Assembly: GCF_017874315.1 (NCBI RefSeq)
Contig: NZ_JAGGLG010000004.1
Location: 62,001 to 126,000 of the forward strand
Direction: 5' to 3'
Length of the DNA stretch: 64,000 nt
Source: Symbiobacterium terraclitae
Lineage (GTDB): Bacteria > Bacillota > Sulfobacillia > Symbiobacteriales > Symbiobacteriaceae
Shown: one piece after another, positions 16,782-24,783 of the stretch
Numbering within the stretch: position 1 is the stretch's first letter
Layout of the letters: each line of letters starts with the position of its first letter
Position numbers and translations under genes: made by a program
The notes under the pieces: generated by a model
The model's database searches: none
What the model saw: the letters and a program-made list of their open reading frames with translations, nothing else
What the model was told of the DNA's origin: nothing

Positions 16782-16810
16782 AACATAGCACCCACCTGTA
16801 CCCGTGTCAA
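16782..16810 (-). promoter_or_regulatory. Sigma-A promoter of the grpE-dnaK-dnaJ operon
   Basis: Minus strand TTGACA (16805-16810), 17 bp, TATGTT (16782-16787). The CIRCE operator begins about 14 bp downstream, so HrcA binding would block initiation or early elongation. Confidence 0.88.
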
Positions 16811-16828
16811 GCCCCGCACAGGGCGCGG

Positions 16829-16856
16829 AAAAGCCCGGGGATGCGTTTCCCCGGGC
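16829..16856 (-). terminator. Terminator of hrcA
   Basis: GCCCGGGGA (16833-16841) pairs with TCCCCGGGC (16848-16856), followed on the minus strand by TTTT. It lies 8 bp past the hrcA stop and separates hrcA from the grpE promoter. Confidence 0.85.
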
Positions 16857-16864
16857 GAATCGCC

Positions 16865-17890
16865 TCAGCCCCTCCTGGTCGCCTCATTGAGGTAGGCGGA
16901 GATGGAGTTCAACACGGAGACCACCCGCGCGTACTCCATGCGCTTGGGGCCGATCACGCCCATCTTGCCGATGATCTCGTCGCCCAGCCGGTAGGTGGCC
17001 GTGACGATGGAGCAGTCCGCCAGCTCGCGCACCCGGATCTCCTCGCCGATCTGGACCTCCACCCCGTCGGTCTCCTTCTCGGGCTGCAGCAGGTCGACGA
17101 CCGACTCTTCGTGCTCCAGGAACGAGAGCAGGCCCTTCAGCCGGTTGACGTCGCGAAACTCGGGCTGGTCCAGCATGTGGGTGGTGCCGCCCAGGTAGAG
17201 CCGCCGGCGCTCCCCGGGCTCCATCCGCTGCTCGAGGAAGTAGAGCGCCTGCTCCAGCAGCGAGCCGTACCGGGAGAGTTCCCGCTGCAGCGCCTGGAGC
17301 GCCCCCCTGGAGAGCGACTCCACGCGCTGGCCCCGCAGCTGCTCGTTCAGGACCTCGGTCACCTGCTGAAACTCCAGAAGGGTGACCTCGTAGGGCATCT
17401 CCAGCACCTTGTTCTCGATCATGCCGCTGTCCGTAATGTAGACCAGCAGCGCCTTGTCACCGCTCAGCGGCACCAGGCGCAGCTCCTTGAAGACGGCCTT
17501 CTCGAACTGCGGGCCGGAGATCACCGCGGTGAGGTGGGTGGTATCGGAGAGAAGCCGGGCTGTCTCACGCACCAGGGTGTCGATCTCGTAGATCTTCCGC
17601 TCGAACGTGCGCCGGATGCGCTCCCGCTCGGCTTCGGTGATCGAGTACTCGGGCATGAGGCAGTCGACGTAGTAGCGGTAGCCCCGGTCGGACGGGATCC
17701 GGCCAGCCGAGGTGTGCGGCTGCTCCAGGTAGCCCAGTTCCTCCAGGTCAGACATCTCGTTGCGGATGGTGGCAGGACTGACTCCGAGGTTGTACTTGCG
17801 CGCAATCGTCCGTGATCCGACCGGCTCGGCGGTGGCAACGTAGTCTTCGATGATCGCCTGCAGCACCTTGTTCTTGCGGTCATCAATCAC
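16865..17890 (-). CDS. hrcA: Heat-inducible transcription repressor HrcA
   Basis: A 341-residue repressor. The N-terminal winged helix has ILQAIIEDYVATAEPVG-type sequence (here VLQAIIEDYVATAEPVGSR) and GVSPATIRNEMSDLEELGYL; LEQPHTSAGRIPSDRGYRYYVD follows, then the GAF-like domain ending VIGPKRMEYARVVSVL. GTG start behind GGAGGTGA. HrcA binds CIRCE sites at both its own promoter and the grpE promoter, giving autoregulation. It is monocistronic here, closed by its own terminator, unlike the hrcA-grpE-dnaK operon of Bacillus. Confidence 0.97.
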   Translation of the reverse strand: MIDDRKNKVLQAIIEDYVATAEPVGSRTIARKYNLGVSPATIRNEMSDLEELGYLEQPHTSAGRIPSDRGYRYYVDCLMPEYSITEAERERIRRTFERKIYEIDTLVRETARLLSDTTHLTAVISGPQFEKAVFKELRLVPLSGDKALLVYITDSGMIENKVLEMPYEVTLLEFQQVTEVLNEQLRGQRVESLSRGALQALQRELSRYGSLLEQALYFLEQRMEPGERRRLYLGGTTHMLDQPEFRDVNRLKGLLSFLEHEESVVDLLQPEKETDGVEVQIGEEIRVRELADCSIVTATYRLGDEIIGKMGVIGPKRMEYARVVSVLNSISAYLNEATRRG

Positions 17891-17938
17891 GGGGAGTCAC
17901 CTCCGCTTGACCCCATAGGCCAAAAAGGCATTGACTGG

Positions 17939-17965
17939 TTAGCAGTCAACGCCTACGAGTGCTAA
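17939..17965 (-). promoter_or_regulatory. CIRCE operator upstream of hrcA
   Basis: TTAGCAGTC, nine bases, GAGTGCTAA: one mismatch to the perfect CIRCE inverted repeat. This suggests weaker HrcA binding here than at grpE. Confidence 0.93.
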
Positions 17966-17978
17966 CGCACCTAGCTTG

Positions 17979-18007
17979 AAAATAGCATCAGACGCCTCGA
18001 AAGTCAA
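17979..18007 (-). promoter_or_regulatory. Promoter of hrcA
   Basis: Minus strand TTGACT (18002-18007), 17 bp, TATTTT (17979-17984), with the CIRCE operator starting about 13 bp downstream. Confidence 0.8.
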
Positions 18008-18031
18008 GCCGCCCTAGGGCTCGCAGTGCGC

Positions 18032-18070
18032 GCAAAACGAGGGCCGGAGGCGCACAGCCCCGGCCCCTCG
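18032..18070 (-). terminator. Terminator of hpt-guaA
   Basis: CGAGGGCCGG (18039-18048) pairs with CCGGCCCCTCG (18060-18070, one bulge), followed on the minus strand by GTTTTGCG. It lies 10 bp past the guaA stop. Confidence 0.8.
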
Positions 18071-18080
18071 CCTGCTTGGG

Positions 18081-19622
18081 TTACTCCCACTCGATCGTGC
18101 CCGGGGGCTTTGAGGTCATGTCGTAGACCACCCGGTTGACCTGCGGCACCTCGTTGACGATGCGGTTGGAGATGCGCTCCAGCAGCTCCCACGGGAACCG
18201 GTAGAAGTCGGCCGTCATGCCGTCCTCCGAGGTAACTGCCCGCAGGACGATCGGGTAGGCGTAGGTCCGCTCGTCGCCCATCACACCCACGCTGCGCACG
18301 TCCGGCAGCACGGCGAACGCCTGCCAGATCTTGTCGTACAGCCCGGCCTTCCGGATCTCCTCGATGTAGATCGCGTCGGCCTCCCGCAGGATCGCCAGCT
18401 TGTCCGGCGTGACCTCGCCCAGCACCCGGATGCCCAGCCCCGGGCCCGGGAACGGGTGGCGGCCGACGATCTCCTCGGGCACGCCCAGGGTGCGGCCCAC
18501 GGCGCGCACCTCATCCTTGAACAGCTCCCGGAAGGGCTCGATCAGCTGGAACTTCATCTCCTTCGGCAGCCCGCCCACGTTGTGGTGCGACTTGATCACC
18601 TGCGCGGTCCCGGTGCCCGACTCGATGACGTCTGGGTAGACGGTGCCCTGCACCAGGTAGTCGATCTGCCCCAGCTTGCGCGCCTCGTCCTGGAAGACGT
18701 AGATGAACTCGTTGCCGATGATCTTCCGCTTCTGCTCGGGATCGGTGACGCCCTTCAGCTTGCTGAGGAAGCGCTCGGAGGCGTCCACGTGCACCAGCTT
18801 GATGCGGAAGCGGTCCCGGAAGGTGCGGACCACCTGCTCCGCCTCGCCCTTGCGCAGCAGGCCGTGGTCGACGAACATGCAGGTCAGCTGGTCGCCGATC
18901 GCCTGGTGGACGAGCACCGCGGCCACGGAGGAGTCGACGCCGCCCGACAGGGCGCAGAGCACCTGGCCGTCACCCACCCGCCGGCGGATCGCCTCGACCT
19001 GGCTGGCGATGAAGGACTCCGTGGTCCAGTCGCCCTTGCATCCTACAATGTTAAAGAGGTAGTTCTTGATGATCTCCCGGCCCTGCAGCGTGTGCACCAC
19101 CTCGGGGTGGAACTGCACGCCGTAGAAACGCCGGCCGTCGTCGCCGATGACGGCGACGGGCGTGTTCTCTGTCGAGCCCAGCACCCGGAAGCCCTGCGGC
19201 ACCCTGACGACCGAGTCGAAGTGGCTCATCCAGACCTGGGTCTCGCCGCCGAGCCCGCGGAACAGCGGGTGCTCGCCGGGCGCCAGGCGGAGAACCGCCT
19301 TCCCGTACTCCCCGCGGTCGGGGCGCTCCACCGCGCCGCCCAGCTGCAGCGCCATCAGCTGCATGCCGTAGCAGATGCCGAGGACCGGGATGCCCAGCTC
19401 GTACACGGCCGGGTCGATGCGCGGGGCGCCCTCGCCGTAGACCGAAGCCGGCCCGCCGGAGAAGATGATCCCGCTGACGTTCGCCTCCCGGAAGCGGCTC
19501 GCCGGTGCGCTCGCAGGCCAGATCTCGCAGTAGACTTGCAGCTCGCGCACGCGGCGTGCGATCAGCTGTGAATACTGACCGCCGAAATCGACGACGACAA
19601 TCAGATCACTATGGCGACTCAT
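18081..19622 (-). CDS. guaA: GMP synthase (glutamine-hydrolysing)
   Basis: A 513-residue two-domain enzyme converting XMP to GMP. The class I glutamine amidotransferase domain has [12 protein letters not shown] (catalytic Cys) and FHPEVVHT; the ATP-pyrophosphatase domain has [14 protein letters not shown]; the C-terminal dimerisation domain ends in [12 protein letters not shown], the fixed GuaA tail. 30 bp downstream of hpt, so purine salvage and GMP synthesis are co-expressed. Confidence 0.98.
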   Translation of the reverse strand: MSRHSDLIVVVDFGGQYSQLIARRVRELQVYCEIWPASAPASRFREANVSGIIFSGGPASVYGEGAPRIDPAVYELGIPVLGICYGMQLMALQLGGAVERPDRGEYGKAVLRLAPGEHPLFRGLGGETQVWMSHFDSVVRVPQGFRVLGSTENTPVAVIGDDGRRFYGVQFHPEVVHTLQGREIIKNYLFNIVGCKGDWTTESFIASQVEAIRRRVGDGQVLCALSGGVDSSVAAVLVHQAIGDQLTCMFVDHGLLRKGEAEQVVRTFRDRFRIKLVHVDASERFLSKLKGVTDPEQKRKIIGNEFIYVFQDEARKLGQIDYLVQGTVYPDVIESGTGTAQVIKSHHNVGGLPKEMKFQLIEPFRELFKDEVRAVGRTLGVPEEIVGRHPFPGPGLGIRVLGEVTPDKLAILREADAIYIEEIRKAGLYDKIWQAFAVLPDVRSVGVMGDERTYAYPIVLRAVTSEDGMTADFYRFPWELLERISNRIVNEVPQVNRVVYDMTSKPPGTIEWE

Positions 19623-19652
19623 CCTGCCTCTCCTTCCGCAGCGCGGCGCACC

Positions 19653-20192
19653 TTACGACTCGTAGATCTCTGGCTTGAGGATGCAGATCTCGCGCAGGTT
19701 GCGGTACTTCTCCCGGAAATCGAGCCCCATCCCGACCACGAAGAAGTCGGGCACCTCGAAGCCACGGTAGTCCACGGTGACGGGAACCTTGCGGCGCGAG
19801 GGCTTGTCCAGCAGGGCGGCCACCTTGAGGGAAGCCGGGCCGCGCTGGGACAGGTAGTCCTTCAGGAACTTGATCGTCAGTCCGGTATCGACGATGTCCT
19901 CGACGATCAGCACATGCCGCCCCTCGAGGGTATAATCGAGGTCGAGCAGCACGCGGTGCACGCCGGTGGACTTCGTCGCAGCGCCGTAGGACGAGATGCG
20001 CATGAAGTCCAGCTCGGCCGGGATCGTGATCGCGCGGAACAGGTCGGAGCAGAACAGGGCAGCGCCCTTCAAGATGCCAACCACAACCAGGTCCTTGCCG
20101 GCGAAGTCGGCCGAGATCTGCGCGCCCAGCTCCGCGATCTTGGCCTTGATCTCCGCCTCCGAGATCAGTACACGTTCCACATCCTGCTGCAC
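19653..20192 (-). CDS. hpt: Hypoxanthine(-guanine) phosphoribosyltransferase
   Basis: A 179-residue type I phosphoribosyltransferase with the PRPP-binding signature VLIVEDIVDTGLT and a C-terminal PDFFVVGMGLDFREKYRNL, both typical of Hpt. It recycles hypoxanthine and guanine to IMP and GMP. A clear promoter lies upstream, and guaA follows directly. Confidence 0.96.
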   Translation of the reverse strand: MQQDVERVLISEAEIKAKIAELGAQISADFAGKDLVVVGILKGAALFCSDLFRAITIPAELDFMRISSYGAATKSTGVHRVLLDLDYTLEGRHVLIVEDIVDTGLTIKFLKDYLSQRGPASLKVAALLDKPSRRKVPVTVDYRGFEVPDFFVVGMGLDFREKYRNLREICILKPEIYES

Positions 20193-20237
20193 CGTTCCGG
20201 TCTCCTCTCCTGCCCTGAATTCGCCTGTTTTGGCAAC

Positions 20238-20266
20238 AGTCTACCCATCCTGTCCGGAGGCGTCAA
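20238..20266 (-). promoter_or_regulatory. Promoter of hpt-guaA
   Basis: Minus strand TTGACG (20261-20266), 17 bp, TAGACT (20238-20243), about 45 bp before the hpt start. Confidence 0.75.
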
Positions 20267-20284
20267 GGCCGCATCGGACCATAT

Positions 20285-20316
20285 AAAAAGGGTTCGCCGC
20301 GCACGGCGGCGAACCC
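20285..20316 (-). terminator. Terminator of the yyaC-like gene
   Basis: GGGTTCGCCG (20290-20299) pairs with CGGCGAACCC (20307-20316), followed on the minus strand by TTTTTATAT: a textbook intrinsic terminator 24 bp past the stop. Confidence 0.93.
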
Positions 20317-20340
20317 CTCGGGCGGCCTGTTGAACTCGAA

Positions 20341-20943
20341 TCAGGCGAAGACCGTCTGGGCGGTCCGGCGGTGTGCGAAGAGCCGGCCGGATTCGTAGTC
20401 GTCCCAGAACGCCAGCAGACCGTCTGCGATGACTTCCGCCATGCCCACGGTCTGATCGAGGCCGGCGAACCAGATCATGAACGGGAAGTTGGCCGTACCG
20501 CCCATGATGTGCATCTGGCCCACCCGGGGCAGGCTCTTGCCCATGGCGGCACCGGGGCGCAGGGGCCCCCGGTTCAGCGTGATGCGGCCGGGGCGGCCCA
20601 CCGCGGCGTCCACCGCGATGAGGTAGGGCAGCTTCTCCCGCCGCAGGGCGCCGGCCCAGGCCTCGAAGAGCCGGCCCCGCAGGTTGGTGGCGTGCACGGG
20701 GTTCTCCAGGTCGCCGACGTACTCCCCGGTGAAGCCCTTCCGCTTCAGGAACCAGCCGATGAACGGCCCCAGGGAGTCGCCGGTGGAGCTCGTGGCGCCC
20801 ACCAGGAAGAAGACGGGCAGATACCGCTCCGGCTGCAGGAGCGAGCGGAACTGCAGGCCGAGCGCGGTCGCCAGCTGTTTCGCAGCCGTCGGTTCCCGGA
20901 AATGCACGTCCAGCACCGGTGAAGGCACGCCGTCGCGGGGCAC
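20341..20943 (-). CDS. yyaC: YyaC-family spore protease-like protein
   Basis: About 200 residues from a GTG at 20943 with GAGGAGGAG eight bases upstream; an in-frame start at 21003 falls on the -35 box and is rejected. Motifs FLVGATSSTGDSLGPFIGW, DLENPVHATNL, IAVDAAVGR, GPLRPGAAMGKSLPRVGQ and an NFPFM stretch match the YyaC/DUF1256 family, related to the Gpr-type germination protease and found only in spore formers. The Asp-rich active-site layout is kept. Own promoter and terminator make it monocistronic. Confidence 0.86.
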   Translation of the reverse strand: MPRDGVPSPVLDVHFREPTAAKQLATALGLQFRSLLQPERYLPVFFLVGATSSTGDSLGPFIGWFLKRKGFTGEYVGDLENPVHATNLRGRLFEAWAGALRREKLPYLIAVDAAVGRPGRITLNRGPLRPGAAMGKSLPRVGQMHIMGGTANFPFMIWFAGLDQTVGMAEVIADGLLAFWDDYESGRLFAHRRTAQTVFA

Positions 20944-20974
20944 CGGGCACTCCTCCTCTGTTCTGGTAATTCCG

Positions 20975-21003
20975 ACTATAACAGGAGTTACCCGCACTGT
21001 CAA
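20975..21003 (-). promoter_or_regulatory. Promoter of the yyaC-like gene
   Basis: Minus strand TTGACA (20998-21003), 17 bp, TATAGT (20975-20980). This near-perfect vegetative promoter fixes the gene start downstream of it. It suggests the gene is not purely sporulation-sigma dependent. Confidence 0.88.
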
Positions 21004-21026
21004 TCGTTGGATATGGGGGATGGCAT

Positions 21027-22064
21027 ATGGATTTTCCCCTGCGCGTTCTCCAGCCGTTCCTCGGCGCCCGCATCGTGAAGACCGGCCTGGCTGTCTTCCT
21101 GACGCTCGTCCTGCTGCACCGGCTGGGCTCCAGCTACGCGACCTTCGGCGCTGTCGCCGCGGTGCTCGCCGTCCAGCCCGCCATCAGCAAGGCGCGGGAG
21201 ACGTTCCGGCAGCAGCTGCTGGGCAACGCGGTGGCCGGCCTCGTGGCCACGCTGCTGGGCATGTGGCTGCCGGTGACCCCGCTCACGATGGCCCTCGGGG
21301 CGATCCTCGCCCTCGGCCTGCTGGTGCGCTTCCGCCTGACGGAGGCAGCGGGGCTGGCGGTCGTCGTCGTCCTCTTCGTGATGGACAGGCCCGAGCACGA
21401 CTTCCTGCTGTACACGCTGGAACGCATGGGCATCATCGTGGTCGGCATGGCGGTGGGGTTCGTGGTCAACCGGCTGATCCGCCCGCCTGACGTGCTGGGG
21501 CGCGCCCGGGCCGAAATCGCCTCCGGGGAGCGGGCGGTCGACCAGTTCATGGAGCGGCTGCTGCTCAGCCTGGGCGCCCCGCAGGAGTACCAGAAGGAAC
21601 AGATCAAGCGGGATGCGGCCAGGGCGCAGGAGCACCTGGCAGCCGCCCGGGCCGCGCTCGACCTGGGCGAATCCGATGTCCCGCCGGCGCAGGCGGCGGT
21701 GCTCAGGCAGGCGAACAGTTCACTGTTCGTCTTCGTCGAGGCGATCATGGACGTCCACAAGCTGGTGCTGGAGGCCGGCGGCCTGCCGCACGGTCCGGAG
21801 CGGGAACTGCTGACGGCGGTTCTCCGGTCGCTGCAGCGGTACCGGGCCTCCGTGCTGGGCCAGGCGCTGCACGGCGCCGCCGCCGACCCGGACGCCGCGC
21901 GCAGCTTCCATTCCGCCCTGGCCGCGTTCGGTCAACGGGTGGAGCGGCTGGTCGACCTGCGCGATCGCCGCGACTTCGGCCTGCAGTTGCATCTCGTACT
22001 GGCCGAGATCCGTCATATGGGATGGCGCGTCGACTCGCTGGCGCGCCTCTGCGGACAGGGATGA
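21027..22064 (+). CDS. FUSC/ArAE-type membrane protein (aromatic acid exporter family)
   Basis: A 345-residue protein whose first 155 residues form about five or six membrane segments, with the family pattern GARIVKTGLAVFLTLVLL, FGAVAAVLAVQPAISKAR and RMGIIVVGMAVGFVVNRLI. A long helical cytoplasmic domain follows (about 160-345). Homologues such as YgaE/YqjA are called aromatic acid exporters, but transport has rarely been shown. ATG start after a GGGGGAT site. It is divergent from yyaC. Confidence 0.82.
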   Translation: MDFPLRVLQPFLGARIVKTGLAVFLTLVLLHRLGSSYATFGAVAAVLAVQPAISKARETFRQQLLGNAVAGLVATLLGMWLPVTPLTMALGAILALGLLVRFRLTEAAGLAVVVVLFVMDRPEHDFLLYTLERMGIIVVGMAVGFVVNRLIRPPDVLGRARAEIASGERAVDQFMERLLLSLGAPQEYQKEQIKRDAARAQEHLAAARAALDLGESDVPPAQAAVLRQANSSLFVFVEAIMDVHKLVLEAGGLPHGPERELLTAVLRSLQRYRASVLGQALHGAAADPDAARSFHSALAAFGQRVERLVDLRDRRDFGLQLHLVLAEIRHMGWRVDSLARLCGQG

Positions 22065-22113
22065 CGGCAGGGGCCGCGAGGCACGGTCCTGCCGTCGTGA
22101 TCCGCCCACCGGG

Positions 22114-22707
22114 CTACTGCACGAGGCCGTAGCCGGGATAGAAGCCGTAGGGGATGCCCACCATGCCGGGTGGGTACTGCTTGGCGAACCCCCCGCCCGG
22201 GGTCGGGCCCCAGCCGGGCATCTTGCCCTTGCCGAAGGGCATCCAGCCCTTGCCGAAGGGCTTGCCGCCCTTGCCGTAGAGCATGTCGCCCATGCCCGGG
22301 GACATGTCGCCCTTGCCGTAGGGCATGTCGTCCTTGCCGAAGGGCATCCAGCCCATGCCGGGCATCTTGCCCTTACCGGAGGGCATCCAGTCCATGCCGG
22401 GCATGCCGCCCTTGCCGAAGGGCATCCAGCCCATGCCGGGGCCCATTCCGCCCATGCCGGAGGGCATCCAGCCCATGCCGGGGCCCATTCCGCCCATGCC
22501 GGAGGGCATCCAGCCCATGCCGGGGCCCATTCCGCCCATGCCTGAGCCCATACCGGAGCCCATGCCGCCCATGCCGGAAGGCGTGCCGCACATGCCGCAT
22601 TGCATGCCGCCGCCCTGATTCATGTCACCCGTTCCGCCCCGGGTGCCAGAGCCGCCTGCCCCGGGGGAAGAGGGGAATCCTACGGGTCCGTAAAACATCG
22701 ACTTCAC
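22114..22707 (-). CDS. Met/Gly/Pro-rich repeat protein, possible spore coat or metal-binding protein
   Basis: A 197-residue low-complexity protein. After a short lead and a GGGMQCGMCG segment with a CxxC pair, it is built of 14-residue units of the type GMGGMGPGMGWMPS, drifting into GKGxMPGMGWMPFGK units and ending in an aromatic tail with PYGFYPGYG. Methionine is extraordinarily frequent; there is no signal peptide or membrane segment. Start is GTG at 22707 or ATG at 22698. The codon pattern follows the repeat and the frame is intact, so it is a real gene, not slippage noise. Family unknown; the composition resembles spore coat proteins and Met-rich copper-binding proteins. Confidence 0.75.
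   Translation of the reverse strand: MKSMFYGPVGFPSSPGAGGSGTRGGTGDMNQGGGMQCGMCGTPSGMGGMGSGMGSGMGGMGPGMGWMPSGMGGMGPGMGWMPSGMGGMGPGMGWMPFGKGGMPGMDWMPSGKGKMPGMGWMPFGKDDMPYGKGDMSPGMGDMLYGKGGKPFGKGWMPFGKGKMPGWGPTPGGGFAKQYPPGMVGIPYGFYPGYGLVQ
22421..22546. repeat. Three 42-bp tandem repeats inside the Met/Gly protein gene
   Basis: Units at 22421-22462, 22463-22504 and 22505-22546; the first two are identical and the third has one change. Each encodes one 14-residue protein unit. More diverged units continue from about 22235 to 22420. Confidence 0.93.
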
Positions 22708-22813
22708 CCCCGTTCCTCAGGGTATGAGCCGGCGGCGCGAACAGTGCCGCACGGGCACGCCCGCAGGGCAGAGGCCTGTCCGGGTGGTAATACTGAAGGA
22801 GTTGTTCACACGC

Positions 22814-23272
22814 ATGGCCGCCGTCACGCGCGACTTCACCGTCTCCACGTTTGTCGTCCACGAACAGAAGGTGCTGCTCCTCTGGCATCGCAAGCTGGCG
22901 ATGTGGCTTCCCCCGGGCGGACACATCGAGCCCGGCGAACTGCCCGACGAGGCCGCCGTCCGCGAGGTGCGGGAGGAGGCCGGCCTCGAGGTCGTCCTCA
23001 CCTCGCCGCCCGGGCTGCCCCCGGTTCCCGGCCCGCGCCAGCTGGCCCGGCCGGAGGGCATTCAGCTCGAGGAGATCGAGCCCGGCCACGAGCACATCGA
23101 CCTCATCTACTTCGCCCGCCCGGCGGACCCGGCGGCGGTCAGGCCGGTGGCCAACGACGAGGTGGAGCGGGTGGGCTGGTACGGCCGCCCCGACCTGGAC
23201 CGGATCCCGCTGACACCCGAGGTGCGCACCTGGGTGGAGAGGGCCCTGGCGGCCGCCGCAGAACGGGAGTGA
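22814..23272 (+). CDS. NUDIX hydrolase
   Basis: About 152 residues from the ATG at 22814, which follows AAGGAG by 12 bases; an earlier in-frame start at 22724 lies in a region with no good site and poor coding character. The Nudix box is complete (GGHIEPGELPDEAAVREVREEAGLEV region, about residues 37-62). An insertion with PPGLPPVPGP follows. The family hydrolyses nucleoside diphosphates linked to another group; the substrate cannot be predicted. It starts a run of plus-strand genes reaching the two-component system. Confidence 0.88.
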   Translation: MAAVTRDFTVSTFVVHEQKVLLLWHRKLAMWLPPGGHIEPGELPDEAAVREVREEAGLEVVLTSPPGLPPVPGPRQLARPEGIQLEEIEPGHEHIDLIYFARPADPAAVRPVANDEVERVGWYGRPDLDRIPLTPEVRTWVERALAAAAERE

Positions 23273-23278
23273 ACGCCG

Positions 23279-24154
23279 ATGCGCAGAGTGCTCGTCCTGC
23301 TGGTTGCGCTGCTCGCGCTGACGGCCGGATGCGGGGGGGAGCTGACCACGGCAGAGGCCGCTGCGGCCAGCGCACAGCGGTTCATGGCGTCCCTCTCGGC
23401 GGGCGACTTCGCCGGGGTGTGGGGCGCGCTGACCAGCGAGGCCCGGGAGCGGATGGGGAGCAGCGCCGTGGCCGCGTACCTGCGTGAGACCGAGGTGGAG
23501 TACGACCGCGTCGGCGACGCGGTGGAGGTGGAGCCGGGGTTGATGCGCGTGCCCGTCGCCGGCCTGACGGTGACGGACCCCGGACGCACCGTGAAGTGGC
23601 CGGAGGCCTGGCTGACGCTCCGGCAGGAGGGCGATGGCTGGCTCGTGGCCTGGGCCGATCCCCTCTTCGACGCCGCCCTGAGCGCCTACCACAACACCGA
23701 GTACGTGGAGCAGCTGGATCTGGCCCGCGCCATCGTCGCCATCGACCCGTACCACTACCGGGGCCACCTGGAGATGCACTACGCCTTCCGCGGCCTCGGC
23801 CGGCTCCGGCAGGCCGAGCACGCGCTGCAGCTGGCGCAGGAGCGGGCGACGGCGGCGCAGAAGCCTGACGTGCTGGCCGCGTGGGCCCGCTTCAAGCTCG
23901 CGATCGGCGCGCCGGCCGACGCCCTGGGCTACGCCCAACAGGCGCTGGACCTCGCCAAGCCGTACTACCCCGGAACGTACTCCCCCGCCTGGTGGGCGGA
24001 GACCCTGGTGCTGAGCGGGCAGGCTGCCCTGGCGCTGGGGGACGGGGAGACTGCGGCCCTCTACGCGGAGGCGGCCGCCGCCGCAGACCCGAAAAATGCG
24101 GCGCTGGCCCTGTTCCGGCAGCAGTTGCCCGCATTGCCCGCGAATGAGCCATAG
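23279..24154 (+). CDS. Lipoprotein with NTF2-like and TPR-like regions
   Basis: A 291-residue protein with a lipoprotein signal (LVALLALTAGC, lipid on Cys at about residue 19). Residues 25-125 look like a small NTF2-like domain (AQRFMASLSAGDFAGVWGALTSEAR ... GWLVAW); residues 140-285 are helical repeats of TPR type (RAIVAIDPYHYRGHLEMHYAFRGLGRLRQAEHAL and similar). Probably a scaffold on the outer face of the membrane. It starts 6 bp after the NUDIX gene and precedes mobA by 17 bp. Function unknown. Confidence 0.8.
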   Translation: MRRVLVLLVALLALTAGCGGELTTAEAAAASAQRFMASLSAGDFAGVWGALTSEARERMGSSAVAAYLRETEVEYDRVGDAVEVEPGLMRVPVAGLTVTDPGRTVKWPEAWLTLRQEGDGWLVAWADPLFDAALSAYHNTEYVEQLDLARAIVAIDPYHYRGHLEMHYAFRGLGRLRQAEHALQLAQERATAAQKPDVLAAWARFKLAIGAPADALGYAQQALDLAKPYYPGTYSPAWWAETLVLSGQAALALGDGETAALYAEAAAAADPKNAALALFRQQLPALPANEP

Positions 24155-24171
24155 TACGAGGTGAGGGCCAG

Positions 24172-24777
24172 ATGGACCCAAAGCTGCAGGCCTGCGGTGT
24201 GATCCTGGCCGGAGGCCGCTCGACCCGGATGGGCAGCAACAAGGCGCTCCTCGAGCTGGAGGGGGAACCGCTGGTGAGCCGCCTCGCACGCCGGTTCACT
24301 GGCTGGTTCGAGCAGGTCGTGATCGTCACGAACACCCCCGACGAGTACGCCTTCCTCCAGTTGCCGATGGTCGGCGACCGGATCCCCGGCCTGGGCCCGC
24401 TGGGCGGGCTCGAGGCCGGCCTGCGCGCGAGCCGGTTCGAGCACGCCTTCTTCTGCGCCGTGGACATGCCCTTCGTGGACGAGGCCCTGGTCCGCTTCAT
24501 GGTGGGCGAGGCCCGGGGGTACGACATCGTCGTCCCCGCGGTGGACGGCGAGTTCGAGCCGATGCACGCCGTCTACGGCAAGGGCTGCCTTCCGTTCATC
24601 ACCCGGAACCTGGATTCCCGGCGGCTGCGGCTGGTCTCCATCTTCGACGAGGTGCGCGTCCGGGTCGTCGAGGGCGAGGAACTGCTCCGCTTCGGCGACC
24701 CCGCTCGGCTCTTCTTCAACTGCAACACGCCGGCTGATTGGGAACAGGCCCGCCTGCGGGCGCGACAGGAAGGCTGA
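24172..24777 (+). CDS. mobA: Molybdenum cofactor guanylyltransferase
   Basis: A 201-residue nucleotidyltransferase-fold protein with the GTP-binding loop GVILAGGRSTRMGSNKALLEL, a LGPLGGLEAGL stretch and the metal-binding VDMPFVDEALV. MobA attaches GMP to molybdopterin to make the MGD form used by DMSO-reductase-type enzymes, so it fits the Mo-bisPGD oxidoreductase at 1.7-3.8 kb. Ribosome site GAGGTGAGG. The two-component system begins 6 bp downstream. Confidence 0.92.
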   Translation: MDPKLQACGVILAGGRSTRMGSNKALLELEGEPLVSRLARRFTGWFEQVVIVTNTPDEYAFLQLPMVGDRIPGLGPLGGLEAGLRASRFEHAFFCAVDMPFVDEALVRFMVGEARGYDIVVPAVDGEFEPMHAVYGKGCLPFITRNLDSRRLRLVSIFDEVRVRVVEGEELLRFGDPARLFFNCNTPADWEQARLRARQEG

Positions 24778-24783
24778 TCCGCT

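Noticed and set aside
20341-21003. Longer start of the yyaC-like gene at 21003
   Set aside because: It would start within the -35 box of the near-perfect promoter at 20975-21003; the GTG at 20943 has a strong ribosome site.
22235-22546. CRISPR-like array
   Set aside because: Units are directly adjacent with no unique spacers and lie in a coding frame.
22170-22727. Plus-strand frame with Cys/Pro/Arg repeats (PCRRAS)
   Set aside because: Antisense of the Met/Gly repeat gene; the repeat keeps several frames open, but only the minus frame has varied, protein-like ends.
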